DNA from: Pseudomonadales bacterium
Lineage (GTDB): Bacteria; Pseudomonadota; Gammaproteobacteria; Pseudomonadales; Pseudohongiellaceae
Direction of reading: 5' to 3'
DNA length: 6,584 nucleotides
Assembly (NCBI GenBank): GCA_022360535.1
Contig: JAKSCP010000230.1
Span: 1 to 6,584 of the forward strand
In this document: positions 1 through 6,410 of the stretch, in pieces
Layout: every line of letters starts with the position of its first letter
Position numbering within the stretch: the first letter of the stretch is position 1
Translations under genes and position numbers: made by a program
Notes under the pieces: model-generated
What the model saw: only the letters and a program-made list of their open reading frames with translations
Databases searched by the model: none
What the model was told of the DNA's origin: nothing

Positions 1-1089
1 ACTTTTGATCTATGGAGCCAGCTTCGTGACACCAGCGATGACCCGGCCCGTGAACCTGGGCCGATCTTTCCAGGTCGGCTGCGTAATCCTGGCGTGCAGT
101 CCTTTTTCCAACTTCCTATTGCCATCAACCAGCAGGATCTCATCGCGGGAGAAGTTGATGTGGCAATTCTGGGCGCGGAAATTGATATGGGGGTGGGTAT
201 GCGCGGCGCTGGCGAAGGTCCGAACGCACTACGCTCTAATCTGGGCATCGGTGGTGGCGGAAGTCTGCCCCATATGCATACCGGTGTTGCCTGGAAGCAA
301 GAGTTGAATGCTGTTGATTACGGCAATGCCCCAATCGATCGGTTCAGTGTCGAACGCAGTATGCCAACAGTGCGTGCCATGGTACGCGAAATTGCCGAAA
401 CCGGTGCCATACCCGTGGTGATCGGTGGTGACCACTCTCTGGAATACGCTGACGTTGCGGCAGTTGCTGATGTCTATGGCAAAGAGAATGTCGGGGTTAT
501 TCACTTCGACGCCCATTTCGATGCCGCCGGCGCTGGCTATCTGGGTCACATCATGTCCCACGCCCAACCCATCTACCAACTCATCGAAGAAGGCCATGTA
601 CTGGGACAGAATTATATTCAGGTTGGCTTGCGTGGCTATTGGCCCGGCGAAGAAGGTTTTCGCTGGATGCGGGAGAACAATTTTCGTTATCACACCATGG
701 CCGAGATCGAGCGGGACGGCTGGCCTGCAGTGATGGAAAAAATACTGGCTGAAGCCAACGACGGGCCTGAGTATCTTTATGTGTCATTCGACATTGACGT
801 GCTGGACCCTGCCTATACACCAGGTACTGGCACTCCGGTTCCCGCTGGGCTTACACCGAGGGAAGTGTTTCCGCTGATTCGAGCGCTGTGCACAGAGAAC
901 AATCTGGTGGGTTTCGAACTGGTTGAGCTGAATCCCCTTGTCGATCCGGGTTACACGACGATTCTTAATTCTGATCGCGTGGTGCAGGAATGTCTGACTG
1001 GCATCGCCATGCGAAAGGTGGGCATTACCGATGGCGGTTATCTGAATCCACTGACTGTGGAAGACGACGTACCAGACCCAGCCGATTGA
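1..1089 (+). CDS. Ureohydrolase, agmatinase/arginase family (5' end cut by window)
   Basis: This is a manganese-dependent ureohydrolase, which hydrolyses a guanidino group to release urea in the cytoplasm. The frame is open from base 1 without a start codon. The first in-frame GTG (94) and ATG (187) fall inside family-like sequence, so the true start lies upstream; 362 residues are visible. All metal-ligand motifs are present in order: GGDHS (bases 424-438), DAHFD (508-522) and SFDIDVLDP (784-810), followed by PGTGTPVPAGLTPRE. Family knowledge makes the His and five Asp of these motifs the binuclear Mn ligands, so the enzyme should be active. The segment after DAHFD reads GHIMSHAQP, where SpeB- and guanidinobutyrase-type enzymes usually have an H-G-T-type motif. 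The substrate (agmatine, guanidinobutyrate or another guanidino compound) is therefore not assigned. No clear terminator follows the TGA stop. Confidence 0.93.
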   Translation, partial: TFDLWSQLRDTSDDPAREPGPIFPGRLRNPGVQSFFQLPIAINQQDLIAGEVDVAILGAEIDMGVGMRGAGEGPNALRSNLGIGGGGSLPHMHTGVAWKQELNAVDYGNAPIDRFSVERSMPTVRAMVREIAETGAIPVVIGGDHSLEYADVAAVADVYGKENVGVIHFDAHFDAAGAGYLGHIMSHAQPIYQLIEEGHVLGQNYIQVGLRGYWPGEEGFRWMRENNFRYHTMAEIERDGWPAVMEKILAEANDGPEYLYVSFDIDVLDPAYTPGTGTPVPAGLTPREVFPLIRALCTENNLVGFELVELNPLVDPGYTTILNSDRVVQECLTGIAMRKVGITDGGYLNPLTVEDDVPDPAD

Positions 1090-1238
1090 ATTTCTGGCAT
1101 TCCACCCAAAACCCCTCTAACCAGGGAATTTCTCCCGCATTTCCTGCACCTTAAGCAGCTTGCGGCAATATGTCGCATCTGGCTCAAGCCCCCGTAAATC
1201 AAGGCCTCGAAGTCAGCCATCAGTTCTACTACCGACGC

Positions 1239-1255
1239 TGCGACACCGTGTCACA
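1239..1255. promoter_or_regulatory. Candidate operator dyad upstream of the receptor gene
   Basis: The sequence TGCGACACCGTGTCACA is an inverted repeat centred on C1247. The inner arms GACAC and GTGTC pair perfectly. The full 8-base arms pair at 7 of 8 positions. It ends 10 bases before the AT-rich possible -10 element, so a bound protein would sit over or beside the -35 region. The outer half-sites resemble CRP half-sites, but the gap between TGCGA and TCACA is 7 bases instead of 6, so CRP is not claimed. The regulator is unknown. Confidence 0.35.
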
Positions 1256-1265
1256 CTCTTGCTTC

Positions 1266-1273
1266 TATATAAG
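1266..1273 (+). promoter_or_regulatory. Possible -10 region for the receptor operon
   Basis: TATATAAG offers two overlapping -10-like hexamers, TATATA (1266-1271) and TATAAG (1268-1273). No good -35 hexamer lies 16-18 bases upstream; that region is occupied by the dyad at 1239-1255. If used, transcription would start near 1278-1280 and give a leader of about 85 bases. A promoter with a poor -35 next to a dyad would fit activator dependence, but this is inference only. Confidence 0.25.
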
Positions 1274-1350
1274 CCCCTAGAATCCCGCCCACTTCAAAAA
1301 CAATTGCCCAACCGTCCACCGGTTGCTTGCGTCGATACGGGCTTACATTC

Positions 1351-1357
1351 AGGGGAG
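1351..1357 (+). promoter_or_regulatory. Ribosome binding site of the receptor gene
   Basis: AGGGGAG lies 8 bases before the ATG at 1366. It decides in favour of this start over an upstream in-frame TTG at 1327, which has no such site and would put 13 extra residues in front of the signal peptide. The nine bases GGAGTAGTA (1354-1362) recur before the propeller gene. Confidence 0.8.
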
Positions 1358-1365
1358 TAGTAAGA

Positions 1366-3645
1366 ATGGTCCTAAGAAAGAAAAAACTTGTCGCTGGAAT
1401 TACGCTGACAAGTGCACTGTTAACAAGTCTCAGTGCCACCGCACAAGAATCACAAATTGAGGAGATCGTTGTTTGGGGAAGTGATCGCGACCAGAGTTTC
1501 GCCAATCTAAGTCCAAGCAGCATCCTCACTCAGGAAGATTTCCGCAGCATCAATGCAGCAACCACAGAAGATCTGGTCAAGTTTGAGCCCAGTGTGGTGA
1601 TTCGTCGCCGTTTTATCGGCGATTCCAATGGTGTGCTCGGCATGCGTGGTTCGAATATGTTCCAGACTTCTCGATCCATGGTGTTTGCAGACGGTGTGCC
1701 GCTACATTATCTGCTGCAGTCTCGATGGAACGGTGCGCCGCGCTGGACCATGGTGTCAGCCAGTGAAATCGCCCAGGTGGAAACCCTGTATGGGCCTTTC
1801 TCAGCAGAGTACAGCGGTAACTCCATGGGGGGAGTGGTCAATATCGAAACGGCTATTCCACAGCAGGAAGAATTTCACTTCGACAGCTCTTACTTTTCTC
1901 AGTCCTTCAACGACTATGGTTTCGATGACACTGTAGACGGTTACAAGACGTTCGTTTCTTACGGCAACAAGTTTGGCGATACCAGCGTCTATCTTTCTTA
2001 TAACCACCTGCGGAATGACTCTCAACCACAGACATTCCGAGCGGGCAGCCGCAGCACATCCGACACTCCGCTGGCCGTTAGCGGGACCATTGTGGAAAAT
2101 GATGACCGGGGTCGACTTGCCAGTTGGTTTATGGATACCGGTATTGTGGATACGGAAACCAACAACTACAAATTTAAACTAGGTCACGACTTCGGCAACT
2201 GGAACACCTTACTTAACGTCGCCTACGAAGACCGCAGCTCAGTCGCAGATTCCGCTAACACCTATTTACAGGATGGCAATGGCAATCCAGTTTATAGCGG
2301 CCACGTCGTGGACAACGGCCGCCAGTACTTTGTACCTGCCAGCCGCTTCGCAACCAGCAACCTGGAAAGAGACAGCTTGAATGTCGGCTTACGCCTCCGG
2401 GGCGATCTCACTGACACCATAGAACTTGAGGCAAATGTTAGCCGCTTTGAAGTACTTCAGGACGAGAACCGCAGATCTTCCACTCATCCCGATGATCCGA
2501 ACCACACACTGGCAGGTCAGGTGCAGGATTTTGGTGATACAGGTTGGGACACCGCCGAAGTCAAAGTGTACTTCAATGAGCTAGGTGTTGATGGCCTTAG
2601 CCTTGTCACAGGTGTACGTCGCGAATCCTATGAACTGAACCTGGATATCTTCCGCTCAGATAACTACATCGCTGGCGAGAAGACAGCCTTCACTTCACGT
2701 AGTGGTGGTGAAACCGAAATACTGGCCACCTTCGCCCAATTCAACTGGCAGATTAATGACCAGTGGGATGCGGCTTTTGGAGTACGCTGGGAAGACTTTG
2801 AGAGTAGCAACGGGTACTTCGACAATGACGATCCCGATACCGCTGAGTTTGATCTAACCAGAGTACCTACTCGTGGCGATGATCAGGTCTCTCCCAAGTT
2901 CTCATTGGGCTATCGACTGGATGACAACTGGTCATTCCGTTACTCCGTCGCACAGGCTTACCGCTTTCCAATCGTTGAAGAGCTGTTCAGTCAATTTGAA
3001 GCGTTCAATACCATCAGTATTTCCAATCCAGGACTCAATCCCGAAGATGGCGTACATCACAACTTCATGGTAGAACGTGGACTGGACAATGGGTATATCC
3101 GGGTTAACTTCTTTACTGAGAACATCGAAGACGTCATCGAATCGCAACTCGGTATCATTGACGGAGGCACGTCGCTTCGCACCTTCCTGCCTATCGATGA
3201 AATAGAGACCACCGGTGTCGAATTCATTACCAATGCCAATGACCTGTTCATCGACAATCTCGATGTTCGGTTTAACCTGGCCTATACCGATGCTGAAATT
3301 GTTCGCAACGCACCGAATCCTTCGATTGAAGGCAATGTCTACCCACGTATGCCGGAATGGCGCGGCAATTTGCTCGCCACTTACAATATTCGTAACAACT
3401 GGGATGTAGGCGTGAACTTTCAGTACGCCTCCGACAGCTTCGGGCGCACCGACAATACCGACATCCAGGATAATGTGTACGGTGCCCAGGATGGCTATGA
3501 GCGAGTGGGATTGAAGTCGACTTACCGCATGGACAATGGATTGGCGCTTGGTCTGGGCGTGGACAATATCAGTGACGATGTGGCCTATGTTGCTCATCCG
3601 TGGCCTGGTCGGACGTTTTATCTGAACCTCTCTTATGATTTATAG
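1366..3645 (+). CDS. TonB-dependent outer-membrane receptor
   Basis: This outer-membrane gated beta-barrel imports a substrate using energy from TonB-ExbB-ExbD. The 759-residue product starts with a Sec signal peptide (KKK n-region, hydrophobic core, probable cleavage after A26 in SATA|QES). A TonB-box-like IEEIVVWGS follows at residues 31-39. The plug domain spans about residues 45-165 and contains MRGSNMFQTSRSMVFADGVP and YGPFSAEYSGNSMGGVVNI. The rest is the barrel, with the family-typical AYRFPIVEELF and NPGLNPED segments near the middle-to-late part. It is full length for the family. It contains no cysteine. The last residue is Leu (NLSYDL) instead of the usual aromatic. Substrate cannot be read from sequence; no Fur box or cobalamin riboswitch precedes it. 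It heads a probable operon: the propeller gene begins 34 bases downstream. Confidence 0.95.
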   Translation: MVLRKKKLVAGITLTSALLTSLSATAQESQIEEIVVWGSDRDQSFANLSPSSILTQEDFRSINAATTEDLVKFEPSVVIRRRFIGDSNGVLGMRGSNMFQTSRSMVFADGVPLHYLLQSRWNGAPRWTMVSASEIAQVETLYGPFSAEYSGNSMGGVVNIETAIPQQEEFHFDSSYFSQSFNDYGFDDTVDGYKTFVSYGNKFGDTSVYLSYNHLRNDSQPQTFRAGSRSTSDTPLAVSGTIVENDDRGRLASWFMDTGIVDTETNNYKFKLGHDFGNWNTLLNVAYEDRSSVADSANTYLQDGNGNPVYSGHVVDNGRQYFVPASRFATSNLERDSLNVGLRLRGDLTDTIELEANVSRFEVLQDENRRSSTHPDDPNHTLAGQVQDFGDTGWDTAEVKVYFNELGVDGLSLVTGVRRESYELNLDIFRSDNYIAGEKTAFTSRSGGETEILATFAQFNWQINDQWDAAFGVRWEDFESSNGYFDNDDPDTAEFDLTRVPTRGDDQVSPKFSLGYRLDDNWSFRYSVAQAYRFPIVEELFSQFEAFNTISISNPGLNPEDGVHHNFMVERGLDNGYIRVNFFTENIEDVIESQLGIIDGGTSLRTFLPIDEIETTGVEFITNANDLFIDNLDVRFNLAYTDAEIVRNAPNPSIEGNVYPRMPEWRGNLLATYNIRNNWDVGVNFQYASDSFGRTDNTDIQDNVYGAQDGYERVGLKSTYRMDNGLALGLGVDNISDDVAYVAHPWPGRTFYLNLSYDL

Positions 3646-3667
3646 TTAGCCCTGCAATCCGCATTTT

Positions 3668-3672
3668 TGGAG
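3668..3672 (+). promoter_or_regulatory. Ribosome binding site of the propeller gene
   Basis: TGGAG lies 7 bases before a GTG start at 3680. It supports this non-ATG start, which gives a complete signal peptide. The nine bases GGAGTAGTA (3669-3677) are the same as those before the receptor start. Confidence 0.75.
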
Positions 3673-3679
3673 TAGTAGA

Positions 3680-4918
3680 GTGATTAAGACGGTATTAAGA
3701 AGGTCATTGCTGAGTGGGGCGGCGGCGCTGTTTTTGCAGGGATTCAGCGTCGCTGCTCTTTCTCAATCAGTAGACTGCGAAGCCAATACTTCCATTCATT
3801 GTGGCAGTGCCCCAAGTGCGGTATTTGATGCTAACGGCAGGCTGTGGACGGCTTTCGTTCAGAGCGAACAGGTGTTTGTCAGTTACTCCGATGACCAGGG
3901 CACAAGCTACAGCGAGCCGGTGGCGGTTAATCCCATTCCGGAAGATGCGGAACACAATGGCGAAAACCGGCCAAAGATTATCGTCGACCAGGATGGCACG
4001 ATTTATATCTCCTGGACCCTCAAAACCTCTCCACGATTTACCGGTGAAATTCGTTTTAGCCGCTCGACCGACGGCGGCAAGAGTTTCGAAGCGCCGCGTA
4101 CCATTAATGATGACAATCTGTTCGCCGGCCATCGCTTTGAGACTTTGTATCAGAATCAGGCAGGACATCTGTATCTGACCTGGATCGACAAGCGCGATCT
4201 GGAAGCCCACCTGGCGGATGATCGTGAGTATGCTGGCGCAGCTGTGTACTACGCCGTATCCAAAGATCAAGGCAAAACTTTTTCAGACAACTATCGTGTT
4301 GCCGATCATAGCTGCGAGTGCTGCCGCATTGCCATTGCACCCCGCGGCCCGGAAAACATCGCCATTTTATGGAGGCAGATATTTGGTGAAACAACCCGCG
4401 ATCATGCCATCGCTGTGTTGACTCCGAACGGCGCTACCCTGGAAACCCATCGCGCCAGTTACGACGAATGGCAGATCGATGCCTGCCCACATCATGGCCC
4501 AACCATGGTCCAGTCCAGCCTGTCCGGTGACTATCACATGAGTTGGTTCACCAATGGTGATCTGCACCAGGGCATCTACTACGGCAAATTCTCATTTGAT
4601 TCCCAGCAACCAGATCAGGTCTATCGGGTTGATGGCAGTCCTGGCGCAGGACACCCCTACCTGGGCGAGTTCAACGACACACTGCATCTTATCTGGAAAG
4701 GATTCGATGGCGAGCAATCAACGGTGCAACTCATTCGCTCATTTGATGACGGCGCGTCCTGGACCGATCCCACTGTGCTGGCCACTACCACCCAGGGTTC
4801 GGACCATCCACTCGTGGTAACTCATGACGACGGGCTATACCTGAGCTGGCACAGTGATGAATATGGCTATGTCTTTCAAAAATTTACTGATCGAAGTGAG
4901 AGTCTATCCAGTGACTAG
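3680..4918 (+). CDS. Secreted BNR/Asp-box beta-propeller protein, sialidase-like fold, CxCC motif
   Basis: The 412-residue product is predicted to be periplasmic or exported: the n-region has RR, a hydrophobic stretch follows, and cleavage probably comes after S28 (AALS|QS). Four Asp boxes mark propeller blades: SDDQGTSY (70-77), STDGGKSF (129-136), SKDQGKTF (194-201) and SFDDGASW (354-361). Databases often label such proteins exo-alpha-sialidase. I see no convincing FRIP/RIP motif or arginine triad, so glycoside hydrolysis is not claimed. Distinctive features are CECC at 212-215 and CPHHGP at 269-274, plus C33 and C41, giving six cysteines in the mature protein. I recall other BNR proteins with CxCC and CPxxGP at equivalent places, so these are probably family features for disulfide or metal binding. 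The gene starts with GTG and lies between a TonB receptor gene and a thioredoxin gene. The role is unknown; a substrate-binding or metal-handling partner of the receptor is inference. Confidence 0.9.
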   Translation: MIKTVLRRSLLSGAAALFLQGFSVAALSQSVDCEANTSIHCGSAPSAVFDANGRLWTAFVQSEQVFVSYSDDQGTSYSEPVAVNPIPEDAEHNGENRPKIIVDQDGTIYISWTLKTSPRFTGEIRFSRSTDGGKSFEAPRTINDDNLFAGHRFETLYQNQAGHLYLTWIDKRDLEAHLADDREYAGAAVYYAVSKDQGKTFSDNYRVADHSCECCRIAIAPRGPENIAILWRQIFGETTRDHAIAVLTPNGATLETHRASYDEWQIDACPHHGPTMVQSSLSGDYHMSWFTNGDLHQGIYYGKFSFDSQQPDQVYRVDGSPGAGHPYLGEFNDTLHLIWKGFDGEQSTVQLIRSFDDGASWTDPTVLATTTQGSDHPLVVTHDDGLYLSWHSDEYGYVFQKFTDRSESLSSD

Positions 4919-5417
4919 CACAAGGCATAGAAAGTCTGTGGTGTGGCAGCAACTCGTGCTCGCTCTGTTGTTAGCAGTTGCCAGTTATAGTCATGCCGAT
5001 AACTTCAAGCCATTCACAGCGGATTCGTTTGCTGAGATCAAAGCCAGTTTTCAGGGCTCAGAGTTTCTTGTTGGACTGTGGTCCGTTGATTGCCCACCCT
5101 GTCTGGTGGAGCTGAACATGATGGGAGCACTGCTGGAGAACAATCCAGACCTTCCCTTCGTATTGATTTCAACCGATCCCATTTCTGATCGTGAATCAGC
5201 AATGGAATTTCTCGAAGACTTCAATCTTCATGGAAGAGAAAGCTGGATGTTTGCAGACAGTTTTACTGAACGTCTCCGATTTTCCATTGATCCAAATTGG
5301 TATGGCGAACTTCCCCGGAGTTATTTCTTCGACTCCGAACATGTAATGCAATCCCATTCAGGCATTATGACAATGGAACTGCTGGCAAAGTGGTTCGACC
5401 GCGAGCTTTCTCTTTGA
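4911..5417 (+). CDS. Periplasmic TlpA/ResA-like thioredoxin-fold protein
   Basis: This is a probable secreted thiol-disulfide oxidoreductase. From the GTG at 4911 the product has 168 residues: a basic n-region (RHRK), a hydrophobic core (LVLALLLAVA) and probable cleavage after A29 (SHA|DN). The thioredoxin fold follows, with active site WSVDCPPC (cysteines 61 and 64) and a cis-proline segment LPRSYFFD (P135). These are its only cysteines. The start is uncertain. GTG 4854, ATG 4857, 4863 and 4869, and GTG 4896 are in frame but would lengthen the n-region before the signal core. GTG 4911 gives a normal signal peptide and overlaps the upstream stop codon by 8 bases, suggesting translational coupling; its Shine-Dalgarno is weak (GAG at 4898-4900). 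The last gene of the receptor-propeller operon, it probably reduces or oxidises cysteines in the propeller protein; that pairing is inference. Confidence 0.85.
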   Translation: MTSTRHRKSVVWQQLVLALLLAVASYSHADNFKPFTADSFAEIKASFQGSEFLVGLWSVDCPPCLVELNMMGALLENNPDLPFVLISTDPISDRESAMEFLEDFNLHGRESWMFADSFTERLRFSIDPNWYGELPRSYFFDSEHVMQSHSGIMTMELLAKWFDRELSL

Positions 5418-5427
5418 TAAGAGATTC

Positions 5428-5448
5428 CAATTACCTCCCAGGTAATTG
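5428..5448. promoter_or_regulatory. 9-bp perfect dyad after the thioredoxin gene
   Basis: The arms CAATTACCT (5428-5436) and AGGTAATTG (5440-5448) pair perfectly around a 3-base CCC centre. The stem is AT-rich, and no T-run follows directly (the nearest is at 5471-5475). It is therefore a poor intrinsic terminator for the upstream operon. The right arm shares TTG with a -35-like TTGATA (5446-5451) for the next gene, so an operator role is at least as likely. Either reading remains possible. Confidence 0.45.
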
Positions 5449-5474
5449 ATAGACTAACCTCTGCTCGTTATTTT
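5446..5474 (+). promoter_or_regulatory. Candidate sigma-70 promoter of the small membrane protein gene
   Basis: The -35 is TTGATA (5446-5451, 5 of 6 to consensus) and the -10 is TATTTT (5469-5474, 4 of 6), with a 17-base spacer. The expected +1 is base 5481, the A of the ATG start, which has no Shine-Dalgarno sequence. This predicts a leaderless transcript. The -35 overlaps the end of the dyad at 5428-5448. Confidence 0.5.
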
Positions 5475-5480
5475 TCACGA

Positions 5481-5864
5481 ATGCGAGAAAAAGCAATCAG
5501 CTTCATGCTGCTCACTATTGCGGCAATTCATCTTGCACCACTGGTAGGATTTCTGGGAGCAGAGCGACTGGAGTCACTTTACGGTATCGCCATTGAGTCA
5601 TCTGAGCTGGAAATTCTGATGCGCCATCGAGCGATATTGTTTGGCATCCTCGGTGGAGTTTTCGTCACGGCAGCTTTCAAGAGGGCTTTTCAACACCAGG
5701 CCTTCATCATTGCCGCCGCCACTCTGGTTCCGTTTTTCTATCTGGTTGCCGTCAGTGAAAACTACAACGAAGCCATCAGCACGATTGTAAGAGGAGATAT
5801 CATTGCATTGCTGTGTCTGACTACCGCCGTTGTTTTACGCTATCTGCCAGCAATGCGAAACTAG
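5481..5864 (+). CDS. Small four-helix inner-membrane protein, function unknown
   Basis: The 127-residue product has four probable transmembrane segments at about residues 7-26, 50-66, 73-91 and 102-122. The loops are short and the N-terminus is positively charged. Conserved-looking stretches are ERLESLYGIAI (28-38) and MRHRAILFGILGG (47-59). I recall a proteobacterial family of about this size with LYG and RHRA-FG motifs. It is sometimes labelled phosphopantetheine adenylyltransferase in databases, but no (T/H)xGH nucleotide-binding motif is present, and a membrane protein cannot be that soluble enzyme. No function is assigned. The ATG lacks a Shine-Dalgarno sequence and coincides with the predicted transcription start. 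The gene ends 6 bases from the convergent acetyltransferase gene. Its separate promoter suggests it is not strictly part of the upstream operon, although read-through is possible. Confidence 0.82.
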   Translation: MREKAISFMLLTIAAIHLAPLVGFLGAERLESLYGIAIESSELEILMRHRAILFGILGGVFVTAAFKRAFQHQAFIIAAATLVPFFYLVAVSENYNEAISTIVRGDIIALLCLTTAVVLRYLPAMRN

Positions 5865-5870
5865 GGGCTA

Positions 5871-6404
5871 TTAGCCTGATTCCAATTGACTATGATTAGC
5901 CGTGATTTGCTCACGGGTAATCTGATAGACACAACAATCATCATCGCCAAAGCGACGATTCTCAACGAAACAGAACCCCAGGCGTTCGTAAAACCTGATC
6001 GCATCTTTATTGCTTGCTAGTGGGTCAATAAGGACAGCCGTTACTTTCTCATCTTCGATGCAGCGCAGCAGTGCCAATCGCATCATCTCAGTGCCATAAC
6101 CTCTGCCCAGATCGTCAGCCTCGCCGATCCAAATATCGATAGCCCGCAAGTTCTCAGGACAAGATCCCCAGTAATGGGATTCCTCATGATGAGGATCGAT
6201 GATTTGCACCATACCCATGGGCCGACCATTGAGTTCGGCGATAAGCAGCTCCTGCCAAAAAACATCTCGGGAGACCTCCTCAGGCCAATCCCACTCGTCG
6301 TCATCACCACCAGCGGCAATAACATGCTCCTGTTTATCCCAATGCCCGAGAGTAGGAATGTCTTCCTCTGTCGCTAATCGGAGTTGAATTGAATTCTTGC
6401 TCAT
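5871..6404 (-). CDS. GNAT N-acetyltransferase, AAC(6')-like subgroup
   Basis: This cytoplasmic enzyme transfers an acetyl group from acetyl-CoA to an amine. The 177-residue product opens with the usual IQLRLATEEDIPTLGHW beta1-alpha1 region. It has the acetyl-CoA-binding motif LGRGYGTEMM (99-108) and the GNAT C-terminal signature LASNKDAIRFYERLGF (129-144). The run RAIDIWIGEADDLGRGYGT and the following IDP-ASN-AIRFYE pattern resemble aminoglycoside 6'-N-acetyltransferases of the AAC(6')-Ib type and the related Acetyltransf_8 group. The true substrate is unknown, and chromosomal relatives often do not act on drugs. An in-frame ATG at 6410 would add two residues. I chose 6404 because a -10-like TATCAT lies exactly six bases before it and neither start has a Shine-Dalgarno sequence. 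It converges on the membrane protein gene and diverges from the transporter gene. Confidence 0.9.
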   Translation of the reverse strand: MSKNSIQLRLATEEDIPTLGHWDKQEHVIAAGGDDDEWDWPEEVSRDVFWQELLIAELNGRPMGMVQIIDPHHEESHYWGSCPENLRAIDIWIGEADDLGRGYGTEMMRLALLRCIEDEKVTAVLIDPLASNKDAIRFYERLGFCFVENRRFGDDDCCVYQITREQITANHSQLESG

Positions 6405-6410
6405 GACCAT

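Larger units (their letters stand above)
1090..1365. other. Intergenic region upstream of the receptor operon
   Basis: This 276-base gap carries no convincing gene. Short open frames on both strands (for example 1160-1360 plus and 1038-1220 minus) lack ribosome binding sites and recognisable protein features. It holds a dyad (1239-1255), a possible -10 element (1266-1273), a possible leader hairpin with 6-bp arms CAACCG and CGGTTG around a 5-base loop (1309-1325), and the receptor ribosome binding site. No Fur-box-like sequence and no cobalamin riboswitch elements were seen. No strong terminator for the ureohydrolase gene was found; GGGA/TCCC arms at 1124-1136 are only 4 bp and lack a T-run. 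Confidence 0.6.

Noticed and set aside
229..693. A 154-codon minus-strand open frame inside the ureohydrolase gene
   Set aside because: It overlaps the catalytic motif region of a clear enzyme gene and has no recognisable protein features.
1038..1220. A minus-strand open frame with a Cys-rich stretch (CLRCRKCG)
   Set aside because: It overlaps the 3' end of the ureohydrolase gene, has no ribosome binding site and is short. The cysteine cluster alone does not support a gene.
1239..1255. CRP binding site reading of the dyad
   Set aside because: The half-sites TGCGA and TCACA are separated by 7 bases instead of the required 6.
2932..3597. A 221-codon open frame on the minus strand inside the receptor gene
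   Set aside because: It lies entirely antisense to a strongly supported barrel-coding region, and the translation shows no family features. It is best explained as a shadow of codon bias.
5864..5877. Short inverted repeat GGC/GCC at the junction of the convergent genes, as a bidirectional terminator
   Set aside because: The stem is only 3 bp with a 5-base loop and has no T-run on either side.
5423..5887. Ten-base direct repeat GATTCCAATT at 5423-5432 and 5878-5887 flanking the membrane protein gene
   Set aside because: A target-site duplication was considered, but a 10-mer match in this span can arise by chance, there are no inverted termini, and the gene is not mobile-element-like.
5900..5916. 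Hairpin with arms CCGTGA and TCACGG near the 3' end of the acetyltransferase gene
   Set aside because: The arms are perfect, but the element lies inside coding sequence and no T-run follows on either strand, so a terminator call is not supported.
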